Source: UMGS1484 sp045593325 (GTDB taxonomy: Bacteria; Bacillota; Clostridia; Oscillospirales; Acutalibacteraceae). Taken from it: 64,000 bases of DNA. Below, piece by piece: positions 1 through 8,560 of the stretch. The stretch is from assembly GCA_045593325.1 (NCBI GenBank), contig JAZNWL010000049.1, positions 25,953 to 89,952 on the forward strand, in the 5' to 3' direction. Within the stretch, counting starts at the first letter, position 1, and each line of letters begins with the position of its first letter. The notes under the pieces were generated by a model. The model searched no databases and was not told the DNA's origin. It worked only from the letters and a program-made list of their open reading frames with translations. A program made the translations under genes and the position numbers.

Positions 1-413
1 CCGACCCCAACTGGCGGATCTATTCCCGCACCGAAACGGTACCGCCTCAGTACGTTTCAGAAAAAGCCGACGTGCAGAACTCCCTGGTGAGTGACGGTTG
101 CACAGTGGAAGGGTACGTGGATTATTCGGTACTGTTTTCGGGTGCCGTGGTGGAACCGGATGCTCAGGTGCATTATTCCATCATTATGCCCGGTGCGGTG
201 ATTAAAAAAGGCGCCGTGGTAAAATATGCCATGGTAGCGGAAAACACCGTGATTGAAGAAGGCGCTCAGGTTGGCCAGGCTCCCGAGGAAATGGAAAATC
301 GGGATGACTGGGGTGTTGCCTTGGTGGGGGATAACCTGACCATTGGCAAAAATGCTGTGATTGGCGCCAAAAAAATGGTTGAAGATAATGTATTGGAGGG
401 TGAAACAAGATGA
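1..413 (+). CDS. glgC: Glucose-1-phosphate adenylyltransferase, catalytic subunit (3' part)
   Basis: This is the C-terminal part, about 136 residues, of GlgC, which makes ADP-glucose from glucose-1-phosphate and ATP for glycogen synthesis. The frame is open from base 3, so the nucleotidyltransferase domain lies outside the window. What is visible is the left-handed beta-helix: imperfect hexapeptide repeats such as VEGYVDYSVLFSGAVVEPDA and a final TIGKNAVIGAKKMV stretch. The stop overlaps the glgD start by four bases (ATGA), so translation is probably coupled. The identity rests on the beta-helix type and on the glgD-glgA-glgP genes that follow. Confidence 0.9.
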   Translation, partial: DPNWRIYSRTETVPPQYVSEKADVQNSLVSDGCTVEGYVDYSVLFSGAVVEPDAQVHYSIIMPGAVIKKGAVVKYAMVAENTVIEEGAQVGQAPEEMENRDDWGVALVGDNLTIGKNAVIGAKKMVEDNVLEGETR

Positions 414-1525
414 AAACCAATGCCATTGGTGTAATTTTCACCAACATCGGAGATACCTTATTACGGGATATGACCCAGCTTCGTTGCATGGGTTCGGTTC
501 CCTTTGGGGGTCGGTATCGGTTAATTGATTTCCCCCTTTCTGCCATGGTTCATGCCGGCATTTCCAAGGTGGGGATTACCACCCGCCACAATTACCGTTC
601 TTTGATGGACCATCTGGGAAGCGGAAAACCCTGGGATCTGTCCCGTAAAGCAGGGGGGATTTATCTGTTTCCCCCCTTCAGCAACACCGAAAGTGGTGAC
701 AATACCACCCGTCTTTCGGAACTGGCTGCCATGATTCCCTTCCTGGAAAATTCCCATGAAGATTACGTGGTATGTTGCGACTGCGATGCGGTATTCAATT
801 TTGATATGAATGAACTCATTGACGCTCACGTTGCCTCAGGGGCGGACATTACCTTCGGGTACGTTCACGGCAAGTTGCCCAATCCCTCCGGTCGGCGGAT
901 GGTGCTGAATATGGATGAGGATAAACGGGTAAAAGAAATTTTAATTCAACCTGCCCTGGAAGACGAATGTGATTACGCCATCAACGTGACGGTGCATAAC
1001 CGCAAACGGTTGATTCAGGTAATCAAGGACGCTTTGAGCCGTAACTTCACCACCATTACCCGGGATGTATATCAACGGCAACTGTCTTCTTTCGACATGA
1101 GAGGGTATGAAATCGGTGGATACGTACGGGTTATCGACAGTCTTTCCACCTATCTTTCTGCCAATGAAGATCTGTTGAAGAAAGAAGTGCGGGACCAACT
1201 GTTCTGTGCAGACCGTCCCATTTTAACCAAAGAGCGGGACGACAGCCCCACCCGTTATGCCATCGGCGGTAAGGTCACCAATAGTTTGGTGGCAGACGGC
1301 TGTGTGATTGAAGGCACTGTGCAAAATTGCATTTTGTTCCGGGGCGTTAAGGTAGAAAAGGGTGCCCATCTGGAAAACTGTGTGATCATGCAGGATTCTG
1401 TGGTTTCTCAAAAAGCCCGTCTTTCATATATCATTACCGATAAAGACGTAGAGATCACCCCCAATCGTACTCTGATGGGATTTGAATCCTATCCTGCTTA
1501 CATTGCTAAAAATTCTATTGTATAA
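410..1525 (+). CDS. glgD: Glucose-1-phosphate adenylyltransferase subunit GlgD
   Basis: A 371-residue GlgD-type partner of GlgC. The N-terminal nucleotidyltransferase fold keeps the PFGGRYRLIDFPLSAM stretch near residue 30. The glycine-rich nucleotide loop normally found before it in GlgC is degenerate (VIFTNIGDTLLRDMTQLR). The C-terminal third is a beta-helix with hexapeptide repeats (SLVADGCVIEGTV). In Firmicutes GlgD is known as a weakly active or regulatory subunit that forms a hetero-oligomer with GlgC, which fits the missing loop. It overlaps glgC by four bases and is followed 18 bases later by glgA. Confidence 0.94.
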   Translation: MKTNAIGVIFTNIGDTLLRDMTQLRCMGSVPFGGRYRLIDFPLSAMVHAGISKVGITTRHNYRSLMDHLGSGKPWDLSRKAGGIYLFPPFSNTESGDNTTRLSELAAMIPFLENSHEDYVVCCDCDAVFNFDMNELIDAHVASGADITFGYVHGKLPNPSGRRMVLNMDEDKRVKEILIQPALEDECDYAINVTVHNRKRLIQVIKDALSRNFTTITRDVYQRQLSSFDMRGYEIGGYVRVIDSLSTYLSANEDLLKKEVRDQLFCADRPILTKERDDSPTRYAIGGKVTNSLVADGCVIEGTVQNCILFRGVKVEKGAHLENCVIMQDSVVSQKARLSYIITDKDVEITPNRTLMGFESYPAYIAKNSIV

Positions 1526-1543
1526 CCGAAGGGAGTTGGGCCT

Positions 1544-2965
1544 ATGAAAACCTTATTTGTTACCAGTGAAGCCTATCCCTTTGCGGTTTCCGGGGGGCTG
1601 GGTGACGTTTCGGGCGCTTTGCCTGCGGCGTTGCGTCATCGGTTCATCGGGTGTCGGGTGGTTATGCCTTTGTATGAAGACGTTCCCGAACACTACAAAA
1701 AGGAAATGAAATTTTTAGGAAGCCTTTCGGTTCCTGTTTCCTGGCGCCGTCAGTATTGCGGTGTGTTTGAAGCCAAATGGGGTGGGGTAACCTATTATTT
1801 GCTGGATAACCAATATTACTTTAAACGCTCGGGTTTGTACGGGTATTTTGACGACGCGGAACGTTTCGCCTTTTTTGCCCGTGCCGCTTTGGAAATTCTG
1901 CCCTTGATCGGCTATTACCCCGACGTGATTCATTGTAACGACTGGCAGTCTGCCCTGCTTCCCACCTATTACAGCCTGTTTTATGCAGGGGTGCCCGGGT
2001 ATGAAAATATCAAAACCGTGTTGACCATTCATAACATTCAGTACCAAGGGAAATACGGCAATGATATTTTAGGAGACGTATTGGGGATTCCCGAAGAAGC
2101 CCGTTCTTTGCTGGAAAACGAAGGGGCGGTCAATATTTTAAAAGGCGGTATCGAAACTGCCCATGCGGTTACCACCGTTAGCCCCACTTATTCACGGGAA
2201 ATTCTGGACCCTTGGTATTCTTACGGGTTGGACAGTATTTTAAAAGAACGCAGTTGGAAACTGCGGGGTATTATCAACGGCATTGACGTGGACGTGTATA
2301 ATCCCCAAACCGACAGTATGATTGCCGCCAACTATTCGGCTGACGATATGGCAGGCAAAGCTGTGAACAAACGGGTGTTGCAAGAAACCATGGGGCTTCC
2401 CCAACGGGAAGACGTCCCTATGATTGGGCTTGTGAGCCGTTTGGTTTCCCAAAAGGGACTTGACTTGGTGAAATATGCCCTGGAAGAAATGATGCAGTGG
2501 GATATTCAACTGGTAATTTTAGGCTCGGGAGACTGGGTATATGAAAGTTATTTCGACGAAATGGCGGCAAAATACCCTGATAAAATGGCATTGAAACTGG
2601 GCTTTATTCCTGCCCTTGCTCATCAGATCTATGCCGGGGTGGATTTATTCTTAATGCCCTCTAAATTTGAACCCTGCGGCTTGGCACAGTTGATTTCTCT
2701 GCGGTACGGCACCCTTCCCATTGTACGGGAAACCGGGGGGCTCAAAGATACCGTGTTTGACTGTGGCGGAAAAGACGGTAACGGCTTTACCTTCCAGACC
2801 TATAACGGGGACGATATGAAGGATGCGGTGCACCGCGCCGTTTGCTTGTACCGTGACAAAGAAAAATGGGATTCGGCAGTGGCTCGTGCCATGGCCTGTG
2901 ACCATAGCTGGAATCAGTCGGCAGGGGAATATGCCAAATTGTATAAAGAACTGGTTTCTAAATGA
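1544..2965 (+). CDS. glgA: Glycogen synthase (ADP-glucose type, GT5)
   Basis: A 473-residue GT5 glycosyltransferase that extends alpha-1,4-glucan from ADP-glucose. The N-terminal Rossmann domain carries the sugar-nucleotide motif as SGGLGDVSGALP near residue 17. The C-terminal domain has KFEPCGLAQL and YGTLPIVRETGGLKDTV, the family's acceptor and nucleotide-binding motif. The Lys of the E. coli KTGGL motif is Val here, while the glycines and Asp are kept. A strong rho-independent terminator follows at 2971-3007, so glgC-glgD-glgA end here as one transcription unit and glgP has its own promoter. Confidence 0.95.
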   Translation: MKTLFVTSEAYPFAVSGGLGDVSGALPAALRHRFIGCRVVMPLYEDVPEHYKKEMKFLGSLSVPVSWRRQYCGVFEAKWGGVTYYLLDNQYYFKRSGLYGYFDDAERFAFFARAALEILPLIGYYPDVIHCNDWQSALLPTYYSLFYAGVPGYENIKTVLTIHNIQYQGKYGNDILGDVLGIPEEARSLLENEGAVNILKGGIETAHAVTTVSPTYSREILDPWYSYGLDSILKERSWKLRGIINGIDVDVYNPQTDSMIAANYSADDMAGKAVNKRVLQETMGLPQREDVPMIGLVSRLVSQKGLDLVKYALEEMMQWDIQLVILGSGDWVYESYFDEMAAKYPDKMALKLGFIPALAHQIYAGVDLFLMPSKFEPCGLAQLISLRYGTLPIVRETGGLKDTVFDCGGKDGNGFTFQTYNGDDMKDAVHRAVCLYRDKEKWDSAVARAMACDHSWNQSAGEYAKLYKELVSK

Positions 2966-2970
2966 TCATC

Positions 2971-3007
2971 AACACCCTTGGTTTCCTATGAACCGAGGGT
3001 GTTTTTG
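2971..3007 (+). terminator. Rho-independent terminator after glgA
   Basis: A 13-bp stem (AACACCCTTGGTT pairing with AACCGAGGGTGTT, one T-G pair) with a 6-base loop, followed by TTTTT. It begins five bases after the glgA stop. Confidence 0.9.
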
Positions 3008-3143
3008 CTGGAAAAACGCAAAACAACAATTCATTGGAGAGATAAACAGGAGAATATCACCAAAAAATCATTCTACGGGAAAGAAAAAACCTTGGTTTTT
3101 TGTGCATTTTTTCCTAAAATGCGGGTTTGGAAACATTCCCCTC

Positions 3144-3171
3144 TTGATTTTTTGTGTATTTGTTATATAAT
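3144..3171 (+). promoter_or_regulatory. Sigma-A type promoter of glgP
   Basis: TTGATT, 16-base spacer, TATAAT. It lies about 45 bases before the glgP start and downstream of the glgA terminator, in an AT-rich stretch. Confidence 0.65.
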
Positions 3172-3215
3172 GGATACTGTACTATATTATCGTGTTAAAA
3201 GGAGGAATTCTTTCT

Positions 3216-5618
3216 ATGGATTATCGTTTGTCCCCTTCGGAAGCAAGGGAATTAATTCGTTTGAAACTTTCTCATAATTTCGGGGTTACCCCTGCCGAGG
3301 CAACCCACGAACATTTTTACAAAGCCATTGTTCTCATTGTGCGGGATTTGTTGCAACGGGGCCGTGCGGAATTTATGGAAAAGGCCGCCCAACAAGATAA
3401 AAAACAAGTGTTTTACCTTTGCATGGAATTTTTGATGGGTCGCTCTCTGAAAAACAACCTGTCCAATTTAGGGCTGATGGATTCCATGGAAAAGGCCCTT
3501 TTGGATTTTGATATTAAATTAGATAAAATTTTTAACCAAGAACCGGATGCCGGTTTGGGTAACGGGGGTCTTGGCCGTTTGGCGGCTTGTTATCTTGACG
3601 GTCTTGCCACCGGCGGGTACCCTGCCATGGGCTATTCCATTTGTTATGAATATGGGATTTTCCGCCAACGGTTGGTGGACGGTTGGCAAACCGAAGCCCC
3701 CGATTTCTGGCTGCCCGGTGGCGAAGTGTGGTTTGTGGACCATCCCGAACAAGCGGTGGAAGTGAAGTTTGACGGCAATGTGCGTGACTGGTGGGACGGT
3801 CATCATCACCACGTAACCCACGAAAATTATTCTCCTATTACCGCCATTCCCCACGATTTAATGGTGGCAGGGCAAGACGGGAAAGGGGTTTCGGTTCTTC
3901 GCCTTTGGAGTGCCGAGGCACCCGGTCTTGATATGCAACTGTTTAACGAAGGGGACTATATGCGTGCCATGCAACAAAACGCCATGGCAAAGGTAATCAG
4001 CCAAGTATTGTACCCTGCGGATAATCATTACGAAGGCAAATCTTTGCGGCTTCGTCAACAATATTTCCTGGTTTCCGCTTCGGTACAGGATATTGTGCGT
4101 GACCATTTGCATCGCTTTGGTAAAATGGACAATTTGCCCGAAAAAGCCGCGATCCACACCAACGATACCCACCCCGTTCTTGCCATTCCCGAACTCATGC
4201 GGATCTTGTTGGACGAATGCGGATATCCTTGGGAAGAAGCTTGGGATATTGTTTGCCGTACCGTGGCTTATACCAACCACACGGTTATGAAAGAGGCTTT
4301 GGAATGCTGGCCGGAAGACCTGTTTAAAGAACGACTTCCCCGCATTTACCAAATTGTTTGCGAAATTGACCATCGCTTGAGAAAAGAAATTTGGGATGCC
4401 ACCGGCGACCCCGGTTTTGTGGAACGCACTGCCATTATTCACGATGGGGCAATTCGCATGGCCAACATGGCAGTTGCCGCTTGCCACAGTGTCAACGGGG
4501 TTTCCAAACTCCACAGTGAAATCCTCAAAGAAACCGTGTTTAACGATTTCTATCGCATTGCTCCGGAGAAATTCAAAAACGTTACCAACGGCATCGCCCA
4601 TCGCCGTTGGCTGAACCAAGCCAACCCCGCTTTGGCTTCCTATTTGAACGAGCTCATTGGCAATGATTATATTTACGATGCCTCAGCCCTTTCCAAATTG
4701 GCGGAGTATAAGGACGACAGTGCTGTAAAAGCCCACTTGCAAGCCATTAAACGTCAAAACAAAGAACGTCTTGCCAAATATATTGAAAAACACGGAGGTG
4801 GCTTGTGCAACCCTGATTCCGTTTTCGATATTCAAATTAAACGCTTGCACGAATACAAACGGCAACACATGAATGCTTTGCATATTATTGCCGACTATCT
4901 GTATATCAAAGATAACCCCAATGCTCCCTTTACCCCCAAAACTTACATTTTCGGGGCAAAGGCGGCTCCCGGGTATTTCCTTGCCAAACAAATCATTCAA
5001 ATGATCTGTGCTTTGTCCAAACTTATTGACAGTGACCCTGCCATGAAGGACAAATTAAAGGTTGTATACGTGGAAGACTATCGGGTAACTTTAGCAGAGT
5101 TGTTGGTTCCCGCTGCTGACGTTAGTGAACAAATTTCCTTAGCAGGTACCGAAGCCTCAGGTACCGGTAACATGAAACTTATGCTTAACGGTGCCGTTAC
5201 TTTGGGCACCGAAGACGGCGCTAACGTGGAAATTCATAAAGCCGTTGGGGATGATAACATTATCATCTTTGGTATGGAAACCCCCGAAGTTCGTGTCTTG
5301 CAATCCCATTACGACCCCCGTGGGTATTATCTCAACAATCCCACTTTAAAACGGGCTATTGATTTCTTGCAACAAGGATTTTCGGGCAAACAATTCGGTG
5401 ATATTGCCAATTCCTTGGTACACCGAGACCCCTACATGGTCATGGCTGATTTTGAAAGTTATTGCCGTGCCCACGATAAGGTGAATGAACTGTACGCACA
5501 AAAAGACGTTTGGAACCGCATGAGCTTAATGAATACCGCCATGGCAGGCATCTTTGCTGCTGATCGTGCGGTGGACGACTACGCCAAAACCATTTGGCAT
5601 TGCGACGGTGTGAAGTAA
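3216..5618 (+). CDS. glgP: Glycogen/starch phosphorylase (GT35)
   Basis: An 800-residue alpha-glucan phosphorylase that releases glucose-1-phosphate from glycogen or maltodextrin using pyridoxal phosphate. The start is the ATG at 3216, nine bases after AAAGGAGG; an upstream GTG at 3192 would place the ribosome site inside the gene. The N-terminal half has FYLCMEFLMGRSLKNNL and GLGNGGLGRLAACYLDG. The C-terminal half has RLHEYKRQHMN and TEASGTGNMKLMLNGA, whose Lys carries the cofactor. Length is normal for the family. The alpha-glycosidase gene begins two bases after the stop, so the two degradative enzymes are co-transcribed. Gln is written almost only as CAA, unlike glgA. Confidence 0.96.
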   Translation: MDYRLSPSEARELIRLKLSHNFGVTPAEATHEHFYKAIVLIVRDLLQRGRAEFMEKAAQQDKKQVFYLCMEFLMGRSLKNNLSNLGLMDSMEKALLDFDIKLDKIFNQEPDAGLGNGGLGRLAACYLDGLATGGYPAMGYSICYEYGIFRQRLVDGWQTEAPDFWLPGGEVWFVDHPEQAVEVKFDGNVRDWWDGHHHHVTHENYSPITAIPHDLMVAGQDGKGVSVLRLWSAEAPGLDMQLFNEGDYMRAMQQNAMAKVISQVLYPADNHYEGKSLRLRQQYFLVSASVQDIVRDHLHRFGKMDNLPEKAAIHTNDTHPVLAIPELMRILLDECGYPWEEAWDIVCRTVAYTNHTVMKEALECWPEDLFKERLPRIYQIVCEIDHRLRKEIWDATGDPGFVERTAIIHDGAIRMANMAVAACHSVNGVSKLHSEILKETVFNDFYRIAPEKFKNVTNGIAHRRWLNQANPALASYLNELIGNDYIYDASALSKLAEYKDDSAVKAHLQAIKRQNKERLAKYIEKHGGGLCNPDSVFDIQIKRLHEYKRQHMNALHIIADYLYIKDNPNAPFTPKTYIFGAKAAPGYFLAKQIIQMICALSKLIDSDPAMKDKLKVVYVEDYRVTLAELLVPAADVSEQISLAGTEASGTGNMKLMLNGAVTLGTEDGANVEIHKAVGDDNIIIFGMETPEVRVLQSHYDPRGYYLNNPTLKRAIDFLQQGFSGKQFGDIANSLVHRDPYMVMADFESYCRAHDKVNELYAQKDVWNRMSLMNTAMAGIFAADRAVDDYAKTIWHCDGVK

Positions 5619-5620
5619 GT

Positions 5621-7480
5621 ATGAAAACGCCCTATTTTTCACGGGATCCTGCCTATAAAACCCCCTTTGGGGCGGCAAAAACAGGGGAAGATATTATCTT
5701 CCGCCTGTTTTTACCCTTGGATTGTTCCCAAGCCTTTATTTTATGGTGTAAGGACGGTTACGGTGAAATCAACTACCGTTTTTGGAAAACCACCAAAAAA
5801 GAGGAAGACGGTCGTTGGTGGGAATGTTTGATTCGGGTGGAAGAACCGGGACTGTATTATTATCGATTCACCTTTGATACCCCTTTTGGTCACAACTACC
5901 TTACCTGTGGGGAAGGGGGCGCCGCCCTGATGGACCCAAGGGGTGCCTCTTACCAATTAACGGTGTACGATGCTTCCTTTGAAACCCCAAGTTGGCTTCC
6001 CGGTGGCATTGTATATCAGGTTTTCCCCGACCGATTTGCCAAGTCCGGCATCCCCAAGAAAAAGGTGCCCAAAGACCGTTATTTGCATGAGTCTTTTGAA
6101 GGGCAACCCGCTTACACTTTGGAAAAAGTACCTTGTCGGCTGAATAACGACTATTTCGGTGGGGATTTAAAAGGGATTCAGGAAAAATTACCTTACCTGA
6201 AAAGTTTGGGTGTGACCTGTCTTTACCTCAATCCCATTTTTGAAGCCCATTCCAACCATCGGTATAATACCGCCGACTATATGAAAATTGACCCCTTGCT
6301 GGGTACGGCTTCGGATTTTAAAGAATTGTGCAAAGCTGCCCATGAGCAAGGCATCAAGATCGTATTGGATGGTGTGTTTTCCCATACGGGGGACGACAGT
6401 GTTTATTTCAACAGCGAGAAACGGTATCCCCCCAATGGGGCGGTGAATACTCCCGATTCTCCGTACCGTTCCTGGTATACCTTTACGGAGTATCCCAATA
6501 AATATCACTCCTGGTGGGGCTTTACCACCCTGCCCGAAGTGAAAGAAACCGACCCTGCTTACCTGGAATTTATTACAGGGAAAGAAGGGGTTGCCGCCCA
6601 TTGGTTAAAAATGGGGGCGGACGGCTGGCGGCTGGACGTTGCCGACGAATTGCCCGACCCCTTTTTGGAATCTTTCCGTAAACGGGTGAAAGCCCAGAAC
6701 CCCGATGCCCTCATCTGGGGGGAAGTTTGGGAAGATGCCACCACCAAAATCAGTTACGGCAAACGTCGTACCTATTTGCACGGAGCGCAACTGGACTCGG
6801 TGATGAATTATCCCTTTATGAACTACGTTCTTTCTTTTGTTCGGAAAGGGGGCGGGGAAGAATTTCTGGAACAGGTAATGACCCTTCTGGAACATTATCC
6901 TGCTCCTGCCATTCATACCCTGATGAATCACCTGGGAACTCACGATACCCCGCGGCTTCTTACAGCACTGGTGGGGGAACCTGCCGGGGGACGGGACCGT
7001 GCCTGGCAATCCCAAAAAACCTTAACCAAAGAGCAAAAAGCCTTGGGAGCCAAACTGGTGAAATTGGCTTGCGTTCTGGCATATACCCTGCCCGGCGTAC
7101 CTTGTGTGTATTACGGGGACGAAGTGGGTATGGAAGGGTATGCCGACCCCTTTAACCGAGGGCCCATGCCCCGGAAGGCACCCATTCCCGAATTGCTTGC
7201 TTTCTATAAAAAAATGGGAAAGATCCGAACCGATTGCCCCATGTTGAAAGAAGGGGCAATGGTGCCTGTGGAAGGTTCGGAAAATGCGGTATCTTTCCTG
7301 CGAACCGATGAACATGGTACCTTGTTTGTGGCGGTCAACCGAGGAGAAACTCCTGTGGAACTTGACCTTCCCAAAGGGTATAAAAAATCCAAAACTCTTT
7401 TGGGTAAAGTGGAAAATAACCTTTGCCACTTGGAAGCCTATGACGCCGCTTTGGTGGTGCTCAGAGCAAGTGAAGAGTGA
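5621..7480 (+). CDS. GH13 alpha-glycosidase (neopullulanase/cyclomaltodextrinase type)
   Basis: A 619-residue GH13 enzyme. Residues 1 to about 120 form a beta-sandwich module like CBM34, and the TIM barrel follows. The four conserved regions are visible: DGVFSH, GWRLDVADE with the nucleophile Asp, IWGEVW with the acid/base Glu, and LGTHDT with the transition-state Asp. A short beta domain ends the protein. There is no signal peptide, so it probably acts in the cytoplasm on maltodextrins or glycogen side chains beside GlgP. The ATG at 5621 is used because it follows the glgP stop by two bases; a TTG at 5594 would overlap glgP. Exact linkage preference cannot be read from the sequence. Confidence 0.88.
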   Translation: MKTPYFSRDPAYKTPFGAAKTGEDIIFRLFLPLDCSQAFILWCKDGYGEINYRFWKTTKKEEDGRWWECLIRVEEPGLYYYRFTFDTPFGHNYLTCGEGGAALMDPRGASYQLTVYDASFETPSWLPGGIVYQVFPDRFAKSGIPKKKVPKDRYLHESFEGQPAYTLEKVPCRLNNDYFGGDLKGIQEKLPYLKSLGVTCLYLNPIFEAHSNHRYNTADYMKIDPLLGTASDFKELCKAAHEQGIKIVLDGVFSHTGDDSVYFNSEKRYPPNGAVNTPDSPYRSWYTFTEYPNKYHSWWGFTTLPEVKETDPAYLEFITGKEGVAAHWLKMGADGWRLDVADELPDPFLESFRKRVKAQNPDALIWGEVWEDATTKISYGKRRTYLHGAQLDSVMNYPFMNYVLSFVRKGGGEEFLEQVMTLLEHYPAPAIHTLMNHLGTHDTPRLLTALVGEPAGGRDRAWQSQKTLTKEQKALGAKLVKLACVLAYTLPGVPCVYYGDEVGMEGYADPFNRGPMPRKAPIPELLAFYKKMGKIRTDCPMLKEGAMVPVEGSENAVSFLRTDEHGTLFVAVNRGETPVELDLPKGYKKSKTLLGKVENNLCHLEAYDAALVVLRASEE

Positions 7481-7546
7481 AAAAGTATGTGTCCGGAGCC
7501 CCGGCGGAAAAATGATATAATTGCTTAACCCAATAAATCAAACCTT

Positions 7547-7728
7547 GTACGCCCTCCTTGTGTAAAGGAGGGTGGCTTTTTGTCTTTAGGCAAAAAGTTG
7601 GGAGGATTGTGTGCAACAAGGAGAGAATTGTGTTACCGTCTTGATGTTTGTAACAATCCCTCCGTTTTTTGGTTTATAAACCAAAAAAACACCTCCCTTT
7701 ACACATGCATTACACAAGGGAGGCGTAC
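7547..7728. repeat. Palindromic MITE-like element, 182 bp
   Basis: The ends are inverted repeats: GTACGCCCTCCTTGTGTAAA at 7547 and its imperfect complement ending GGGAGGCGTAC at 7728. The right arm carries about 10 extra bases. Each arm also folds on itself (CCCTCC/GGAGGG). Inside lie CTTTTTG/CAAAAAG at 7576-7597, GGGAGGATTGT/ACAATCCCTCC at 7600-7663, and a perfect 24-base palindrome at 7665-7688. It has no coding capacity. The nested terminal repeats without a transposase suggest a non-autonomous element of the kind spread through many clostridial genomes. It may also work as a bidirectional terminator after the alpha-glycosidase gene. Confidence 0.7.
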
Positions 7729-7755
7729 GGATTCGGTTTATTTAAAGGGGCAATT

Positions 7756-7885
7756 ATGAATGTGATGCGAACTGCATCACACCGCAATGCACCATAAGGT
7801 GCAATTCACGTTGCATCGCAACGATTCATGGCGAAGCCAATTCATGTTTGCATAGCAAACAATTCATTACAATTCGTTAGAATTG
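7756..7885. repeat. String of six small hairpins with ATTCAT spacers
   Basis: Six perfect small stems stand in a row: GTGATGC/GCATCAC (7762-7780), TGCACC/GGTGCA (7788-7803), CGTTGC/GCAACG (7809-7823), TGGC/GCCA (7829-7839), GTTTGC/GCAAAC (7846-7860) and CAATTC/GAATTG (7870-7885). The stems differ, but the spacers are ATTCAC, ATTCAT, ATTCAT and ATTCAT. The spacer before the first stem is the reverse complement, ATGAAT. The last stem overlaps the stop codon of the minus-strand phosphatase gene and could end its transcript. The same layout with another spacer word recurs near 63300. Confidence 0.75.
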
Positions 7886-8473
7886 GGCAACAACTTCCGC
7901 CTTATATCCTCTCATCCACACGCTGGGAGTAATCAGCATGGTATACCCGTGCCCATGACCGCAGATCCAATCGCTGGGGGTGCGCTGGGGAATGCCACAT
8001 TGTGCCAGAATGGACATGATCGACCCACCGTGGCAACAAACGGCGATTTCGGTTTGCCCTTTTTTCATGGCTTCTTCCACGATTTTAGCAAATGCTACCA
8101 CACTGCGTTTGAAAAAGTGTTCGCCCGACTCTCCGTTGGGCGGGGTGGCGCCCGAAAGCCATTCCACGTAGCGGGGGTCGTCTTTTAATTCTTCGGGAGT
8201 TTTGTCTTCAAATTCTCCGAAGTCACATTCGGTCAATCCATCCTCCACAATGGGTTCCAGATGGGGGTATAAGATCTCGGCGGTTTGACGGCAACGAAGC
8301 AGGGGGCTTGTATAAATAGCATCCACCGGGGGAAAGGGTTCTTCCGCCACCATTTGCATAAGTTCTTCTCTGCCGTTGGCGGTTAAAGGAAGGTCGGTTT
8401 TGCCGATATATCGAATGACCCCTTTGGCACTTTCCCTGCCGTGGCGGATCAAATGGACTTTATAGGTTTTCAT
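7877..8473 (-). CDS. Histidine phosphatase family protein
   Basis: A 198-residue protein of the phosphoglycerate mutase-like (histidine phosphatase) superfamily. The catalytic RHG is in LIRHGRES at residues 8-15, the acidic stretch is LTECDFGEFEDK, and the second histidine is in AVCCHGGS. It resembles CobC-type alpha-ribazole phosphatases, but no cobalamin genes lie nearby, so the substrate is open. It is transcribed away from the xre gene, and the 87 bases between them hold a shared AT-rich promoter zone. Its ribosome site is AAAGGGGA. Confidence 0.85.
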   Translation of the reverse strand: MKTYKVHLIRHGRESAKGVIRYIGKTDLPLTANGREELMQMVAEEPFPPVDAIYTSPLLRCRQTAEILYPHLEPIVEDGLTECDFGEFEDKTPEELKDDPRYVEWLSGATPPNGESGEHFFKRSVVAFAKIVEEAMKKGQTEIAVCCHGGSIMSILAQCGIPQRTPSDWICGHGHGYTMLITPSVWMRGYKAEVVAQF

Positions 8474-8510
8474 GGTGAAAGTTCCCCTTTACAAATGTTC
8501 TTATTCATAT

Positions 8511-8530
8511 TATAATATACTATAAGTATA
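8511..8530. promoter_or_regulatory. Divergent promoter zone with TATACT/AGTATA dyad
   Basis: Between the divergent phosphatase and xre genes lie TATAAT (8511-8516) and the perfect inverted repeat TATACT-ATA-AGTATA (8516-8530). The dyad is a plausible operator for the XRE regulator encoded 30 bases further on. Assignment of the exact -35 and -10 elements is uncertain. Confidence 0.4.
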
Positions 8531-8560
8531 AATACAAGAGATTTTGAAAGGAAAATCGGT

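Noticed and set aside
3858..4619. A 253-codon minus-strand frame inside glgP
   Set aside because: It lies fully inside a complete glgP and has no start signals.
5594..5620. TTG start for the alpha-glycosidase overlapping glgP
   Set aside because: The extra residues are glgP sequence in another frame. The ATG at 5621 fits better.
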